The notes below the pieces were generated by a model that had not been told where the DNA came from, did no database searches, and was given only the letters and a program-made list of their open reading frames with translations. The position numbers and the translations under genes are program-made. A stretch of DNA of 64,000 nucleotides, taken from Polyodon spathula (lineage: Eukaryota > Chordata > Actinopteri > Acipenseriformes > Polyodontidae). The stretch is taken from the NCBI RefSeq assembly GCF_017654505.1, contig NC_054541.1, positions 45,208,486 through 45,272,485 of the forward strand, written 5' to 3'. Position 1 is the first letter of the stretch, and every line of letters starts with the position of its first letter. Shown in pieces: positions 1 to 13,176 of this stretch.

Positions 1-105
1 CAAGCCAATCTGTCCCTAACCCAACCCCAACGCTAACTTAAACAACCCCCTGCCCTAAAACCTAACCCTAACCCAATACCCAACCCTAAACCTAACCATT
101 AACAA
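1..105. repeat. Degenerate telomere-like CCCTAA repeat
   Basis: The first ~105 bases are rich in CCCTAA/CCTAACC-type hexamers with many variants, including two clean consecutive units near 60-72. The sequence is C-rich on this strand with scattered substitutions. This fits an old interstitial telomeric repeat or a related satellite. The window starts inside it, so its true length is unknown. Confidence 0.6.
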
Positions 106-275
106 TCATCTGATGCCGGGACACTTTTTAGGAGATGTTGCCATGGCCAGGATTGAAACACAGTGTGCCGAAATGAACAAAACACAGCAGTGAGATTAAC
201 ACACGTTAAAATAATTAATCTCCAAAAAATGTATGCGTTAATCACAGAAGTTAACTTAATTAATTGACAGCCCAA

Positions 276-1495
<1,220 letters not shown>

Positions 1496-1497
1496 TA

Positions 1498-4400
1498 CAT
1501 TATTTTTTTCTTATCGAAAATAAATATGTTATAACAGTGATACATTTCTTTTGCACAGTACTGTATATCTAAATGAACCACAAGTACATACGTATTTGAC
1601 TCCTGCCCTATAGAAACAGCTGTACTGTATAAAACAGGTCTCCTTTCTAAATAACAGGTGTTTACAGTTGTACCAGCAGCAAATGGCTGTCAGGGGATTT
1701 TGGGGCTGTTTTGTATAGCTGCCAGATATTTTAATTGCAGGCTTAATGTAGAACTGCTTTGGATTGGTACTAAGCACATACAGTGGCAAACATTGAGGGC
1801 ATAAAGGGACTCTGTCACTGAGAGCTTTATAAATGGAAATGAGCTCAGAATATTAACACAAAATATGTTGATGTGGATTTCCATGGTTTTCAAACTCATT
1901 TAATTAAATTGACATTCACCAAAGAGCCAAAGACTTTAAATTATTCTTACAGTTGCAATCTGAGCAGAAGTACAAAGTGTTGAATTAATAGTATTATAGA
2001 AGGCTATATCCAGCTTGATGGATGTAATACTAGTGGATGTTATTGGTCAAGGAGTTTGGGCCTATATATCCCTCTAACCACAAAGAAATCCTCTACAAAT
2101 CAAACAATGTGTCATAAATGTCGGGGGGTTCCATTTAATTTGGTTTTCTGAGGGGTTTATGAGGACCTTTATTGGTCTGAGTGTCCCCTGAACACATGCC
2201 AGCGACTCCCTTGAACTTCAGTCAAAACTTGTCTGTCAAAAATTCTAGTAACGTATTCATTTAATACCCTGCATATCTTCTACCTACTGACGTCAATTCA
2301 TCTTAAAGGACTTAGCTGACTGGCCCACATATTCTTGCTGTGTGTAGGAAATGTAGCAGTGACTTTTACTGCTACTCAGGGTCTAGAGGAGGATAATAAT
2401 AGTCTTCAATGCCACAGTGAAATTAAAAGATAAAGCATTTGGCCTCCGCAATTACTCATGCTTGTATGCTATTATGCCATTAGGCATTCTATTCATCTGC
2501 TTTGTGGACTACTGGGTTGATTCTGTCTTAATTCTAGTTGATGTTTGCAATACAAATTTTCTCTTTTTTTTTTTTTTAGTTTTGTATCATTTTTATGTCT
2601 GTTGAGAAAGAAACTTGGATTACTGATTCTCATATGTAATTTTTTTAAATGTAAATTTTAGCACTTTATATCAAACAAGGTGGGACAAACTGTTATATTT
2701 TTAGTGCATGTAATGATTGTGTGTAAACTCAGACAAGTCACTTTTTGTACATGGAACAAGAACTTGTTATTATTATTATTTTTTTTTTTTGCAATAGGGT
2801 AATCTTTTCTGGAAATGTGTTAACACAGTGAGATTAAGAACTCTTTCACAATGCCTTTATTGAAAAGTGTTCCCTTGTGACTTTGGGGTAAACTTGCCCA
2901 TTGAAAGTTAAACTATATCCCCCCAAACAACAACGGAAAAGGGAAAAAAAATCATGCAAAACAGAAAAGGCAAAATGCATATCCTATTGCCACCAAGAGG
3001 ATCAATGGTATTTGTAGCTGTTCGTTTGTTCTCCATATAAAAATCCTGTAAATAGAAATCCTTTAATGCTTTTTAACATTGGTTTATTTGAGCATGTTGT
3101 GCACGCTCAAAACAGTTGGATGGCCATATGTTATATTCATAAAGGTTGTCTTTGAAACCACAGAGCTTCCCCAGCATTTGTGTGTAAAATGGAGCACATG
3201 CAGATCCCACTCAGAGCTCCTTGGTGTTCATATTATGATATTATGTAATGTTATGTAATATTTTGTTGCTGCACAAGTGAGGATTATCCCTCCTGGAAAC
3301 TAATATTAATTACAGAAAGCCACTGACCAAGATATTTCAAAGTAAGCATGGAATTCACATGCAGGGCTTGAACGCTGAAAAATAGATTGATGTGTGATTC
3401 ATTCTTTAGACATTTCCAATAGGTATTTTGGAATCCCCTTTTCTGTTGTGTTCAATTAAACATTTTTGGACAGATACTTTTGTGGCTCACTTTTAGATTA
3501 AATAAAGGAAGGTTATTAAAGCATGTTTACTAGTTCATACAGTAAGTGACTTTCTGTCCAATGAGCCATCAGAACGTTTAAAAAAGGGATGCACATATAG
3601 TATGCATCATTTTGAACAGTCCAAGGGTCCCCTACTATGTTACACATCTATTGATGTAAGTTTGAGTCATAAATATTTAACTGAACAGCTATAACATTGC
3701 TATTGTCATTGACACAACCAGTTACTTGTGAATGTTTTAATAAAGTAAGTTAATTGTTCAAATGCTGCTTCCTGCAACCAAGGTTTTAAAAAAGAAGATA
3801 TTTTGGTTCTTTTCTTGTTCATGTTGGTATATACATATTAGATCTGGCTCTTAACCCTTTCGAATGCAGTAATCAGATACAGTGCAGGAAACTGTACTTG
3901 TACACACATAGACACTCGTTCTCAGCTATGAAACTGACTATATAGGGCTAAATCATCTTTAGGGATACATCAATACTTGCCATGTGCATTTTGAAGAAGG
4001 ATTACTCCCATTTCTCAAGTCGGACAAGGATGTTCTTGGTATCAAAATAAAGGTTAGCAATTAAAGTTGAATCATGTAAGGATATCCAGCGTTCTTCAAA
4101 GAGGGATGAGAGAAGTTTATTTTAAACACGTTGGGGTGCATTAACATCCTTTGTCACTGATGAAGGATTCATTAAAAAGGACTCCGCTAAGTAAACTTTC
4201 ATTATTAGAATGCTTTAAATCTGTTATGCATCTCCATCTATTTGGAAAATATTGAAAGTTAAAACTTGACAAAAGTTTCAACCAGTGCCTTCATTTCTAA
4301 TACATTTCAAAATGAATTACCAGTATATTGCTAATGGAATCATTCAAATCATTGCAGGAAGTACCCCCAGGCATCACTGTCACTCAGTGTAAGGCTGCTC

Positions 4401-5677
4401 CACAAACGTTACAAGCACAGCAAAAAAACTGCATCGGTTATTTTTTAATTAATTGATTAATTAGTTTTTTGGTTTACTAACTGATTAGCATTCTTTGGAT
4501 AATATGCATGTTTTTCCCTGCTGTATGACCTTTGTCTAGAAACATTGTCATCACACTGATTCCTAGGGAATACTAAGTACAGAACGTGAATGCAGACCTT
4601 CATGGAACTTCTTGGAACCTTGCATACATAACCAAGTCAAACGAGTCAAATTGAAAATGTGTGCAAGTTCTTAAGGGGTGAAGGGGAGCACTTTTTCGAG
4701 TCGTTGTGACAAAATTAATTGATTTCTGGTGGGCCACATTACAAAAACAACACCGATACTGAAAAAAGTAAGTGAGACAACTTCTGTTTACAATTGTTTT
4801 GTGAAGTTCTCACACCTTCTTCAGAGTTCTCATCCCTGTATATCAAAGTTCTTCATAACAGCATCATATCTAAACACTGGTGTCCTTTTATTCAATCCTG
4901 CTGGGGTTTTCCCTCATGGCTGGTTTAGTGGTCTCATTATTAACGTCACTAAAAAAGTAGTTAGAGGTCCACAACTAAACAGGTTTACAAGTTCTAGGGT
5001 GATGATGTCACTGCATTGTTACAATGTCATTTAATTTAACTCATATTAACATTGTCTGATATAACTATCAATGGAGATAATAATGGTTGTGGTGGGCAGG
5101 CTCTGTCATTACCTTGAGTATGTTTTAAGTTATTACATGTAGAGTGCTTTACTCAAATAAATATTTTAAGAAATGTAGAAACTCCATATCTGGGCTTTGA
5201 TCTGTACAGAATCGCCTGAGACCTGAAGCAAAGATGCGGCATCTTTTGACTCTTTTAAAGTGTGTGATCTGGAAAAGCCATACGCTCTGGACTTAATACC
5301 CAGTGTTATTGCTTGACAGAAGAGGTATTAGGACAGGGATTACATGTCAATTCTGGGCTCAACATTTGAACATCGACAATTTTTCCAAAACAGAAACACT
5401 TGCCATTTGTGCATTGTATTTGAGTTTTACTTTTAGGAAACTTTGTTTTTGTCCGATAATTCAGGAAGAAGATCGTTGTCACTCCTGCTGTTTATAGGGC
5501 TAGTATATTAGGGCATGATTCATTTTCCAAGTTGCGCTCAACCAGCCCTAAAGTCAAAGCAATTATGCAACAAGTATTCATCATACTGTTCTCCCACATG
5601 CACACTTTTATAAAGTCTCTGGCACAGATGATTATCTGTTAAGGTCAGACTATACAGTACTGATTGGAAAATATGTT
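1498..5677. other. No gene seen; AT-rich intergenic DNA
   Basis: I see no exon chain, long open frame or recognisable transposon here. Short poly-T and TTA/TTG tracts occur near 2565 and 2770. A second copy of the motif TTTGCACAGTACTGTA lies near 1550, just outside the Tc1 end, and may be a fragment of another copy's terminus. Short open frames (for example 4729-5034) lack any recognisable motif. Confidence 0.5.
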
Positions 5678-5695
5678 GGGGGGGGGGGGGGGGGG
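5678..5695. repeat. Poly-G run (18 bases)
   Basis: An uninterrupted run of 18 G, part of no larger recognised element. Length is likely unreliable in assembly. Confidence 0.9.
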
Positions 5696-5810
5696 CGAGG
5701 GGACAACAACAAGAAGATTCCCTGTTATCCAACTCTTTTTAATATAATTCCAGACTTTGACTGTTATTTAGTAAAACATAGAAATATAACATAGAATGTT
5801 AAAGGTTAAA

Positions 5811-5824
5811 ATAATAATAATATA

Positions 5825-5879
<55 letters not shown>
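5811..5879. repeat. (TAA)n microsatellite
   Basis: About 22 TAA/AAT units, nearly perfect, with a slightly degenerate left edge. Confidence 0.95.
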
Positions 5880-5880
<1 letters not shown>

Positions 5881-8845
5881 TAGAAAAGAAAAATCCTGAT
5901 TCTATTATTTTAGAAAACAATGTTACATACATTTGGCAAGGTTTGAGAAGCTTGAACTATAATCTATCCAAAACCTTTGTGTGGTTATTTGATTTTTTAT
6001 TTTTTAGTTAAAATAAAATGAATAGATCACATCCAATTTTAATAACATTATTATAGGTACATTGAATAACAGTAGTGACTTTAAACTAGGATTGGACTAT
6101 CAGAACTGTATCTGTTTTGAAGCTTAAACAAAAGACTTGTGCCTGTGAAAGAACTCAGGCTTACAATAAATTAAATGTCCTCAAAGGAATGTAATTATTG
6201 TGTGTTTCCTTCCATTCTATCAGGAATTTGTATTTCAATAGTGAATGCAAGGTTTTTTGGGAGGTTTTTTGCCATGTAATTCACACAAACACACATACTG
6301 CATTTAGAGAGGATCACCTTAATACTGTTTTGCATATCAAGGTCAAAGAACAAAGACTCCTAAAGCTACCACAGAGCTGGCAACCTATACCATCTGTGTC
6401 AAAGATCCCCAGGGAAATAAAGACCATTTTGCAAAATAAAATACAAATTAATAAAACAACTTGAGTATGTGCCCATAACTGAATCACCCTTCCTTTTACA
6501 GAAGAAGCTTAAAAAAGTTTTTTTTTTTTTTTTTTTTTTTTTCCAGAACGTGACAAAAAAAAAGAATCAATGGAAAAAAGTCATGATCCCAAGTAAAGGA
6601 AACAACGATGGAATTAAAAAAAAAAAATGAGGAAGAACCCTAAAAAAATGTACATGCTCTGTACGTGTTTACCAAACAATCTATCGAGACCAGATGGGAA
6701 CCAACCTCAGGAGACTGTGTAAAGAGGGGTCTGTTTCAATGATCTGAATATTCGCCCTTTGGACCTTTAGTCCTGCTAGTTTACTGTAATAAATTACAGG
6801 GTTCATTTATTGACCTTGATATTTTCACTAAAAACAATACAAACACAGTGGAAGTGGAGGGACAGGTCAACAATGTTCATGTTGAAATTACAGAACCAGT
6901 AAGAAGCAGCTACAGCTAATGTGCATGTAGGAGCTCTTAAATTAACCTCAGCATCAACTTTAACATTTTCTTTTTAGAAACAAAACAGGTGTTAAATGAT
7001 TTCTGAATATGGCTCACACTGCTTTCTTGGTGGTCAATGTTACCTCATATTGGCAGCAAAATATGATGTAGCTCTTTCAAGTCAACACATTTTCCCAAAG
7101 CACCCGAACAACTCCCTCATGCCATTGTGTCTCTTTCGTCAACCCCAAAGTTTAATGTTATCACGTTTCTTGTACTGTTCTTGCACTGATGGCTAATTCC
7201 AGATTTTGCTATTTTTTCTTACATGTATGTTAAAGGACAGAACTACAGACACATTATCAGTGAAGTTCATTTTTCTTCAGCTTGCCATCACCAGGCCTTG
7301 ACTGACCTCATATTCAGGCCTCAAATGTTGGTGTCTCGTTTGGGTTAGAACGTATACATGCTAGTACACACTGTAATACAATTGACTCAATTTGATTTTG
7401 ATTGAGTGATTTGTTCTTTGAATTATCTGCTATATTTTCTTAGAAGTCATTTGTAAGTGGATTTTCTCATGTACTGTCACATTGTGGATGATTATTTTGT
7501 TGTTATTTTGTTATTTTGTTTTAGTGAAAATCTACTCCTTTTCAATGAGGGCTTGCACTATTGAGATAATCTGTGAAAGTCTCGTAAATAAAGATACCAT
7601 TACATTTGATGTGCTTATAGAACACGTTATAAACATTTACAGTAAGATAAATCTGACTTGCTTTCTTTCAAATCCAACACCAGAATGACTTGGCAAACCT
7701 CCTTGGGCTAAACTAAACCACATTGATAAGCAGCCAGATGCTTAAACTGAGGAGGGTTGTTCTCAGAATTTGGTTGTTTAATTTAGGTTTAAACATAACA
7801 GTACTTTATTTTCCATAGTTATTATTGTTATATACAAAATATTCCATAAGGGATAGCTATAAACAACCCACAGAACGCCTCTTGGGGCTTGTGAGTTATT
7901 CTGCTTTCTTCTACTACAGTACTCTATGATAGTGCTATGATAAAACTTCAGTTGAACAACTCAGGAATTTCATCCAAAGCTCTCAGGCATTCTTGTTGTT
8001 TACTTCTAGTTCTCTTAGGATCTAGCACAGTATATCTAATACATTCTTGCTTGTATAATAATAAAACAATAAACAAAAAGACACAGACAAAATTCTGCAT
8101 GTATTCCAGGTTGCTAGCTTATATTATTATACTTCAAAGGATACAAATTATTTTAATGGTATCCAAGCCAGAACAAACTGTTTGTTTTAAAATGCTGTAT
8201 TCTGATCAGAGTAATTGAGCCCTAACACCAGCTGTATGTAATCTACAGTCAGCTCTGTCAGAACTCTGTATTCATAACTGGATGGGAGAATGGGAATATG
8301 AGATTGAGTCTTTGATTCCACCGCAGGTCTTTGTAACCTGAAAGTCATTTCCATTCAGTTCCACTGAGTCTGTGGGAAATTAGTTTTGGGGTTTCCATCT
8401 TGTGCCTAACCCTATGAGACTATATAACATATCAACTTTTACAATCAATGCTAACAGGGTCTTTTGTGCAGTAGTCTTTCAATGAGGGAAGATAGTGCTA
8501 GGCTGTTAATGATAACTGCCCTTCAGTTGATGGATTGTGCTCTCCATGACTCACAGCTTGTCCAATTGGTTGTTTTACAGTAGAGTATCAGTTTTGCCCA
8601 CTGGTTAGTTCAGATATCTGGAACACACGGTCAAAGATTCCATCTCTGATTATTACAGTTCTACGGTCACTTGAGGAATCTTGATTTGCACAGATTCCCT
8701 GGAATTGGACAGTACCTGTTGAATTTCCACAGTGTACAATGCATGGTTGGCATAATCTAATTTATACCTGGGTTGAAATGGGAGTCATGTGTCAGACATT
8801 TTTTCTCAGCACAGGTTCAATCCAGGGGAGGATTCTATTTGTATG
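5880..8845. other. No gene seen; AT-rich intergenic DNA
   Basis: Contains a poly-T run near 6518-6542 and no convincing coding sequence. The stretch around 7780-7920 (TTTAGGTTTAAA ... ACTTTATTTTCCATA) resembles 17935-18010 in wording and order, suggesting a shared, unnamed interspersed repeat. Nothing else is recognised. Confidence 0.45.
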
Positions 8846-8958
8846 TAAACTATAATAAGATCCAAAATGGAAAATTACCTATATATTAACAGTATCCTAG
8901 GAGACAGTCAACAAGTCTAACTAACCTGTTTGGTTTTTTTGAGGATGCAACATCGATA

Positions 8959-9327
8959 ATGGATAATTGCAAAGCATATGACATGGTTTATTTAGATTTC
9001 CAGAAAGCTTTTGACAAAGTCCCGCATAAAAGATTAATTCTCAAACTGAATACAGTAGGGATTCAAGGAAATGCATGTACATGGATTAGGGAGTGGTTAA
9101 CATGTAGAAAACAGAAAGTACTGATTAGAGGAGAAACCTCGGAATGGAGTGAGGTAACCAGTGGAGTACCACAGGGATCAGTATTAGGTCCTCTGCTCTT
9201 CCTAATTTACATTAATGACTTAGATTCTGGTATAGTAAGTGAACTTGTTAAATTCGCAGACGACACAAAAGTAGGAGGATCTAGACAAGGTTCAGAACTG
9301 AACAGACACATGGCAAATTACATTTAA
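8959..9327 (+). pseudogene. LINE reverse transcriptase fragment (copy 1)
   Basis: The frame encodes the central palm of a non-LTR reverse transcriptase. Motif A is [13 protein letters not shown] (residues about 10-22), followed by a [11 protein letters not shown] motif and the catalytic FADD box near residue 99 (about 9253-9264). All three are intact. The frame then shifts into a short tail and stops. Upstream finger motifs are only partly present and no endonuclease is seen. The family assignment (jockey superfamily, CR1/L2/Rex-like) rests on these motifs and on the related copy at 27.2 kb. Confidence 0.88.
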
Positions 9328-9547
9328 CAGAGAAAAGTGTAAGGTACTGCACGCTGGAAATAAAAATGTGCATTATAAATATCATGTGGGAGATACTGAA
9401 ATTAAAGAAGGAATCTAAGAAAAAGAAAAAGAAAAAGTTTTGTTGACTCCGAAATTTCTTCATCTAGACAATGTGGGGAAGCTAGAAAAAGGCCAACAAG
9501 ATGCTCGGATATATTGTGAAAAGTGTTGAATTTAAATAAGGGAAGTA

Positions 9548-9930
9548 ATGTTAAAACTATACAATGTATTAGTAAGACCTCATCTTGAATATTCTGTTCA
9601 GTTCTGTTTACCTTGCTACAAAAAGGATATTGCTGCTCTAGAAAGAGTACAAAGAAGAGCGACCAGAATTATTCCAGGTTTAAAAGGCATGTCATATGCA
9701 GACAGGTTAAAAGAATTGAATCTATTCAGTCTTAAACAAAGAAGACTACACTGTGACCTGATTCAAGCATTCAAAATTCTAAAAGGTATTGACAATGTCG
9801 ACCCAAGGGACTTTTTCAACCTGAAAAAAGGAACAAGCACCAGGGGTCACAAATGGAGATTAGACAAAGGGGCATTTAGAACAGAAAATAGGAGGCACTT
9901 TTTTACACAGAGAATTGTGAGGGTCTGGAA
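9548..9930 (+). pseudogene. LINE ORF2 C-terminal domain fragment (copy 1)
   Basis: The frame carries the C-terminal region that follows the RT in this LINE: VRPHLEY, LERVQRRATR and LFSLKQRRLH, and then FFTQRIVRVW. It matches 28770-29180 closely. The last ~26 codons of the open frame, after 9930, come from unrelated sequence, so the LINE homology stops about there. Confidence 0.85.
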
Positions 9931-10299
9931 GAGCCCTCCAGGACCAGGGCTGCCCACCCCTGAGCTACATCCTATTTCTCTGATAGAAAAATACATAACC
10001 CTTTTATAATAACATGTATTGCATTTAAATGCCTTTGAATCACTATTCAATTCTTACAATTACTTGCAGAATGGACACAAATTGTACTACTTTTATATGA
10101 TTTTATAACTATCTGAAGTATTACAAAGTATCTTTTTTGCAACCCAAAAGTTAAATAACTTCAAGCTGTGGTTGCAGTGAATTGTGAGAAACCAGTGTGG
10201 TTTCAGGTTTTAAAAAAAAGATTTAAGTATTAAAAGACTGGGGCTTTTCACTCAAGGGCATCAGGAAGTTTAGGTCTTGTTTGGATTAAATAGCCTATG
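9931..10299. other. No gene seen between two retroelements
   Basis: Starts with a GC-richer patch (about 9925-9975) that looks like the end of another interspersed repeat. The rest is AT-rich with no recognisable feature. Confidence 0.4.
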
Positions 10300-10307
10300 T
10301 AACTAAG

Positions 10308-10637
10308 TTGAAGAGAAGAATAGTGTCTGCAAGAGCGGGGGCTGAAGATGACTCAATGTTGAATAACACGGTTAACGACTTAGGAATGGAAACAGATATG
10401 AGAATGGAGAGTACTTCACAAAAGACTAGTTCACGATCTGCAGTTAGCAAATACATGGAACTCCAGGTTTATGTCTGCAGCTGGAGCAAGGCGACAACGG
10501 TCAGGGGTTTGAAGATTCATCAAGGGAGAATGAAATGCTTGAGGGAGAAAGGACAAGGGCCTTGCATTGATCAAGTCAATCAAGTCAGTCGAATGAAATC
10601 CAGCAACAGGAAGCAAACCACAATTTGCAGGATATAA
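10308..10637 (+). pseudogene. HERO/R2-like N-terminal zinc-finger fragment
   Basis: This 109-codon frame is the N-terminal part of the retroelement protein. Around residues 55-77 it has a single finger-like motif: C, then GLKIHQGRMKC about 13 residues later, with invariant-looking Cys and His. The expected second Cys seems to be replaced, as the text reads VCSWSK. Such fingers bind target DNA in R2-group elements. The frame stops before the RT; similarity resumes near 10772 in another frame. Confidence 0.7.
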
Positions 10638-10771
10638 AGATTTATAAAGATCCATTCAAATTTGTAAAGAAGATATTCACCAGTGAGAAAAATGGTACAC
10701 TAAAATCATCTAAGGTTGAGTTGGAGAGATATTTGGAGGAAACACATACAGATTAAAAAAGGCAGGAGCCT

Positions 10772-11147
10772 ATGTCAGTTCCTTCAGACATCTCACCTAT
10801 CAGTCCACCCGAATACCAAATGGAGGACTGTGCACCTAAGTGGAAAGAAGTAGAGCAAGCTGTGAAAAAAGCAAGGGCATCATCATCTCCAGGGTCTAAT
10901 GAAGTTCTTTACAAAGTGTACAAGAGTGCTTCTGGAGTTCTACAAATTCTGTGGAAATTGATGAAATTGGCATGAGAAAAACAGGTTATACCAAGAGCAT
11001 GGTGCCAAGCAGGTGGAGTCTTCATACCAAAAGAAAAAGATTCTACAAGCATCAATCAGTTTCATCCTATTTCCCTATTAAACGTAGAAGGCAAGATATT
11101 ATTCAGCATTATTGCTCAGAGATTGTCAATCTACCTTTTAAATAACT
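10772..11147 (+). pseudogene. HERO/R2-like region between zinc finger and RT core
   Basis: Two short overlapping frames (10772-10975 and 10951-11145) carry the start of the RT region, including KKARASSSPGSNEV, a typical RT-0/finger motif (A-R-x-x-S-x-P-G), and then VLQILWKLMK. A frameshift near 10970 separates them. Broken, and recognisable only with the rest of the element. Confidence 0.65.
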
Positions 11148-11159
11148 GCTTCATTGACA

Positions 11160-11825
11160 CTTCAGTACAAAAAGCAGGCATTCCAGGTTTCCAAGGATGC
11201 TTAGAACACATCAGCGTAATCTGGCAACAAATTTAATCAGAAAAAAAGGAGAGGAAGGAGCTCCATATGACATTCCTGGATTTGGCTAATGCATATGGTT
11301 CAGTGCCACATGAACTTCTTTGGGCAGCATTTGATTTTTTTTAGCCTATCGATGACAATAACAAATTTAGTGAAAGCCTAATTTGGTGATTTGCAATTTA
11401 GTTTTTCAACGTCAGAATTCAGCACTACATGGCAATGTCTAGAAGTTGGAATAATGGCAGGATGTACCATTTCTCCACTGGCTTTTACCATGGCAATGGA
11501 AGTAATTATTAGGGCATCAAAATGGGTAGTGGGAGGAGAGTGCTTGGCTTCAAGAATGCAACTACCACCAATTCGAACATACATGGTACATGGTACAACA
11601 GTAACTACAACAGTAGCCTGCACTAATCAGTTATTGGGCAAATTAACCAATAACACTGAATGGGCACGAATGCAATTCAAGCCCTCTAAATCAAGGGGCG
11701 TCTCTATAATTAAAGGTAAAGTAGTAGAGAAAAGGTTCTACATTAGCGGGGAGGCAATACCTACAGTGTCCGAGAAGCCAGTGAAAAGTCTAGGGAGATG
11801 GGGATCTAAAGGGCACAGTTTGTGA
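11160..11825 (+). pseudogene. HERO/R2-like reverse transcriptase core, active site lost
   Basis: Motif A is present as FLDLANAYGSVPHELLW at about 11273-11325, upstream of a stop. The open frame 11391-11825 continues with GIMAGCTISPLAFTMAME (motif B) at residues 20-37. The catalytic YMDD box should follow PPIRT, but here reads YMVHG (codons for V and H at 11586-11591), so both metal-binding aspartates are gone. RT motifs D and E continue as KPSKSRGVSI and EKPVKSLGRW. This copy could not reverse transcribe. Confidence 0.82.
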
Positions 11826-11847
11826 GGGAAAAGTTAGACAACAAGCA

Positions 11848-12681
11848 GTGGAAGGTTTGAAGAGCATAGACAGCAGCACTTTACCGGGCAAACTGAAACT
11901 CTGGTGCTTTCAGTTTGGTCTACTGCCAAGACTGTTGTGGCCACTGACTGTGTATGAGGTTTCCTTGACAACAGTTGAGAAGCTGGAATCTTTAATCTGT
12001 TCATACGTCAGGAAATGGTTGGGAGTTCCACGCTGCTTCAGCAGGGTGGGACTTTGTGGTAAAGGAATACTGCAGCTACTAATCTCTGCTCTAACCGAGG
12101 AGTTTAAGTTAGCCAAAGTCCGACTGGAAATGACATTAACAGATTCTCACGACAAATGCGTAAGGGAGGCAGCACCTGTGTTGAAAACTGGAAGAAAATG
12201 GGCAGCAAAGAAAACTATGGAAGATGCTAAGGTTCCCCTTCGAATTGGAGATATTATGGGGCAAGTTCAGCATGGAAAAGGAGGTCATGGTCTCAGTTCA
12301 GCTCCTCCTACATGGCACAAGGCAACCCCAGCTCAACGGAGGAAGCTGATAGTGAATGAGGTGCAAAAGCAGGAGGAGAGGATCAGGTGTGTAAAGGCCA
12401 TTTTCCAGGCCAAGCAGGGAGAATGGATGAGATGGGAAAGTGTGGAACAATGCAAAATCGGCTGGCAAGACCTATGGACAATGGAACAGAGCAGAATCAG
12501 TTTCCTCATCAGATCAACATGTGATGTTCTCCCATCACCACAGAACCTAAACCTCTGGGTAGGTGAGGATCCCTCATGCCCTTTGTGTTCATCACCTGCA
12601 ACATTAAGGCACATTTTGACAGGATGTAAGGTGGGCCTTAGCCAAGGAAGGCTTACTTGGGGCCATGACCAGGTGCTGTGA
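11848..12681 (+). pseudogene. HERO/R2-like thumb and CCHC-knuckle region
   Basis: A 277-codon frame continues the retroelement protein. It has the post-RT thumb (LKLWCFQFGLLPRLLWPLTVYE near residues 17-38) and then SYVRKWLGVPRCF. At residues about 242-258 it has a knuckle with spacing C-x2-C-x7-H-x4-C, the conserved CCHC found just before the endonuclease in R2-group proteins. It ends shortly after LSQGRLTW. The following endonuclease is in the same frame of the ancestral gene after a stop at 12679-12681. Confidence 0.82.
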
Positions 12682-12684
12682 TGT

Positions 12685-13176
12685 TTGGGGTTAGCATTGG
12701 AAGACAAGCATAACCTGACCAATAAGTTGCCTCCAGTTCCATCAAAGCATTACACACAAAAGACAATATTCCTCCGTTCAGGAGAGCAACCACCAAGAAA
12801 AGGTGTTAAAACCAAGCCTCGCCCAGGACAACTGGAAGCTGCTAGAGACTGGAAAATGCTGGGAGATGTTGGTCAATGGGTTATTTTTCCACCTGAGATT
12901 GCCACCACTAACCTTCAACCAGACATTGTCTTGTGGTCTGGATCAGCACGCCTTGTTCATCTGGTAGAGTTAACAGTGCCATGGGAGGATGCTGTGGAGG
13001 ATGCGTATGAGAGGAAGAAACTTCGGTATGCTCAACTAGCTGCTGCAGCAGAACAGCGAGGATGGAGAGTCAGAGTTTACCCTGTGGAGGTGGGTTGTCG
13101 AGGATTTGTGACACACTCTATAACCCGGTTTCTCAGAGATATCGGGTCAGTTGCAAAGAGTTGCGACGCACAGTGA
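12685..13176 (+). pseudogene. HERO/R2-like restriction-like endonuclease domain
   Basis: This 163-codon frame directly follows the CCHC frame after one stop. It shows the PD-(D/E)xK-type core: QPD at residues 78-80 (D80), then HLVELTVPWED with E95, then a basic ERKKLRY helix at 109-115. In this group the domain nicks the target DNA to prime reverse transcription. The catalytic residues look intact even though the RT upstream is dead. It ends with SITRFLRDIGSV, typical of the element's C-terminus. Confidence 0.82.

Larger units (their letters stand above)
8850..9930 (+). mobile_element. CR1/L2-like LINE fragment, copy 1
   Basis: Parallels the copy at 27191-29317 from its AGATCCAAAATGGAAAATTA block onward, through the reverse transcriptase and C-terminal region. 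Relative to that copy it is truncated at the 5' side, has small internal deletions (one near 8913, others near 9290 and 9420) and stops near 9930, before the conserved 3' tail. There it joins a sequence resembling a different repeat (GCCCTCCAGGACCAGGGCTG). Frames are broken, so it is inactive. Confidence 0.85.

Noticed and set aside
12333..12722. Minus-strand 129-codon frame within the HERO-like element
   Set aside because: It is a shadow of the plus-strand frame carrying the CCHC knuckle; no motif of its own.
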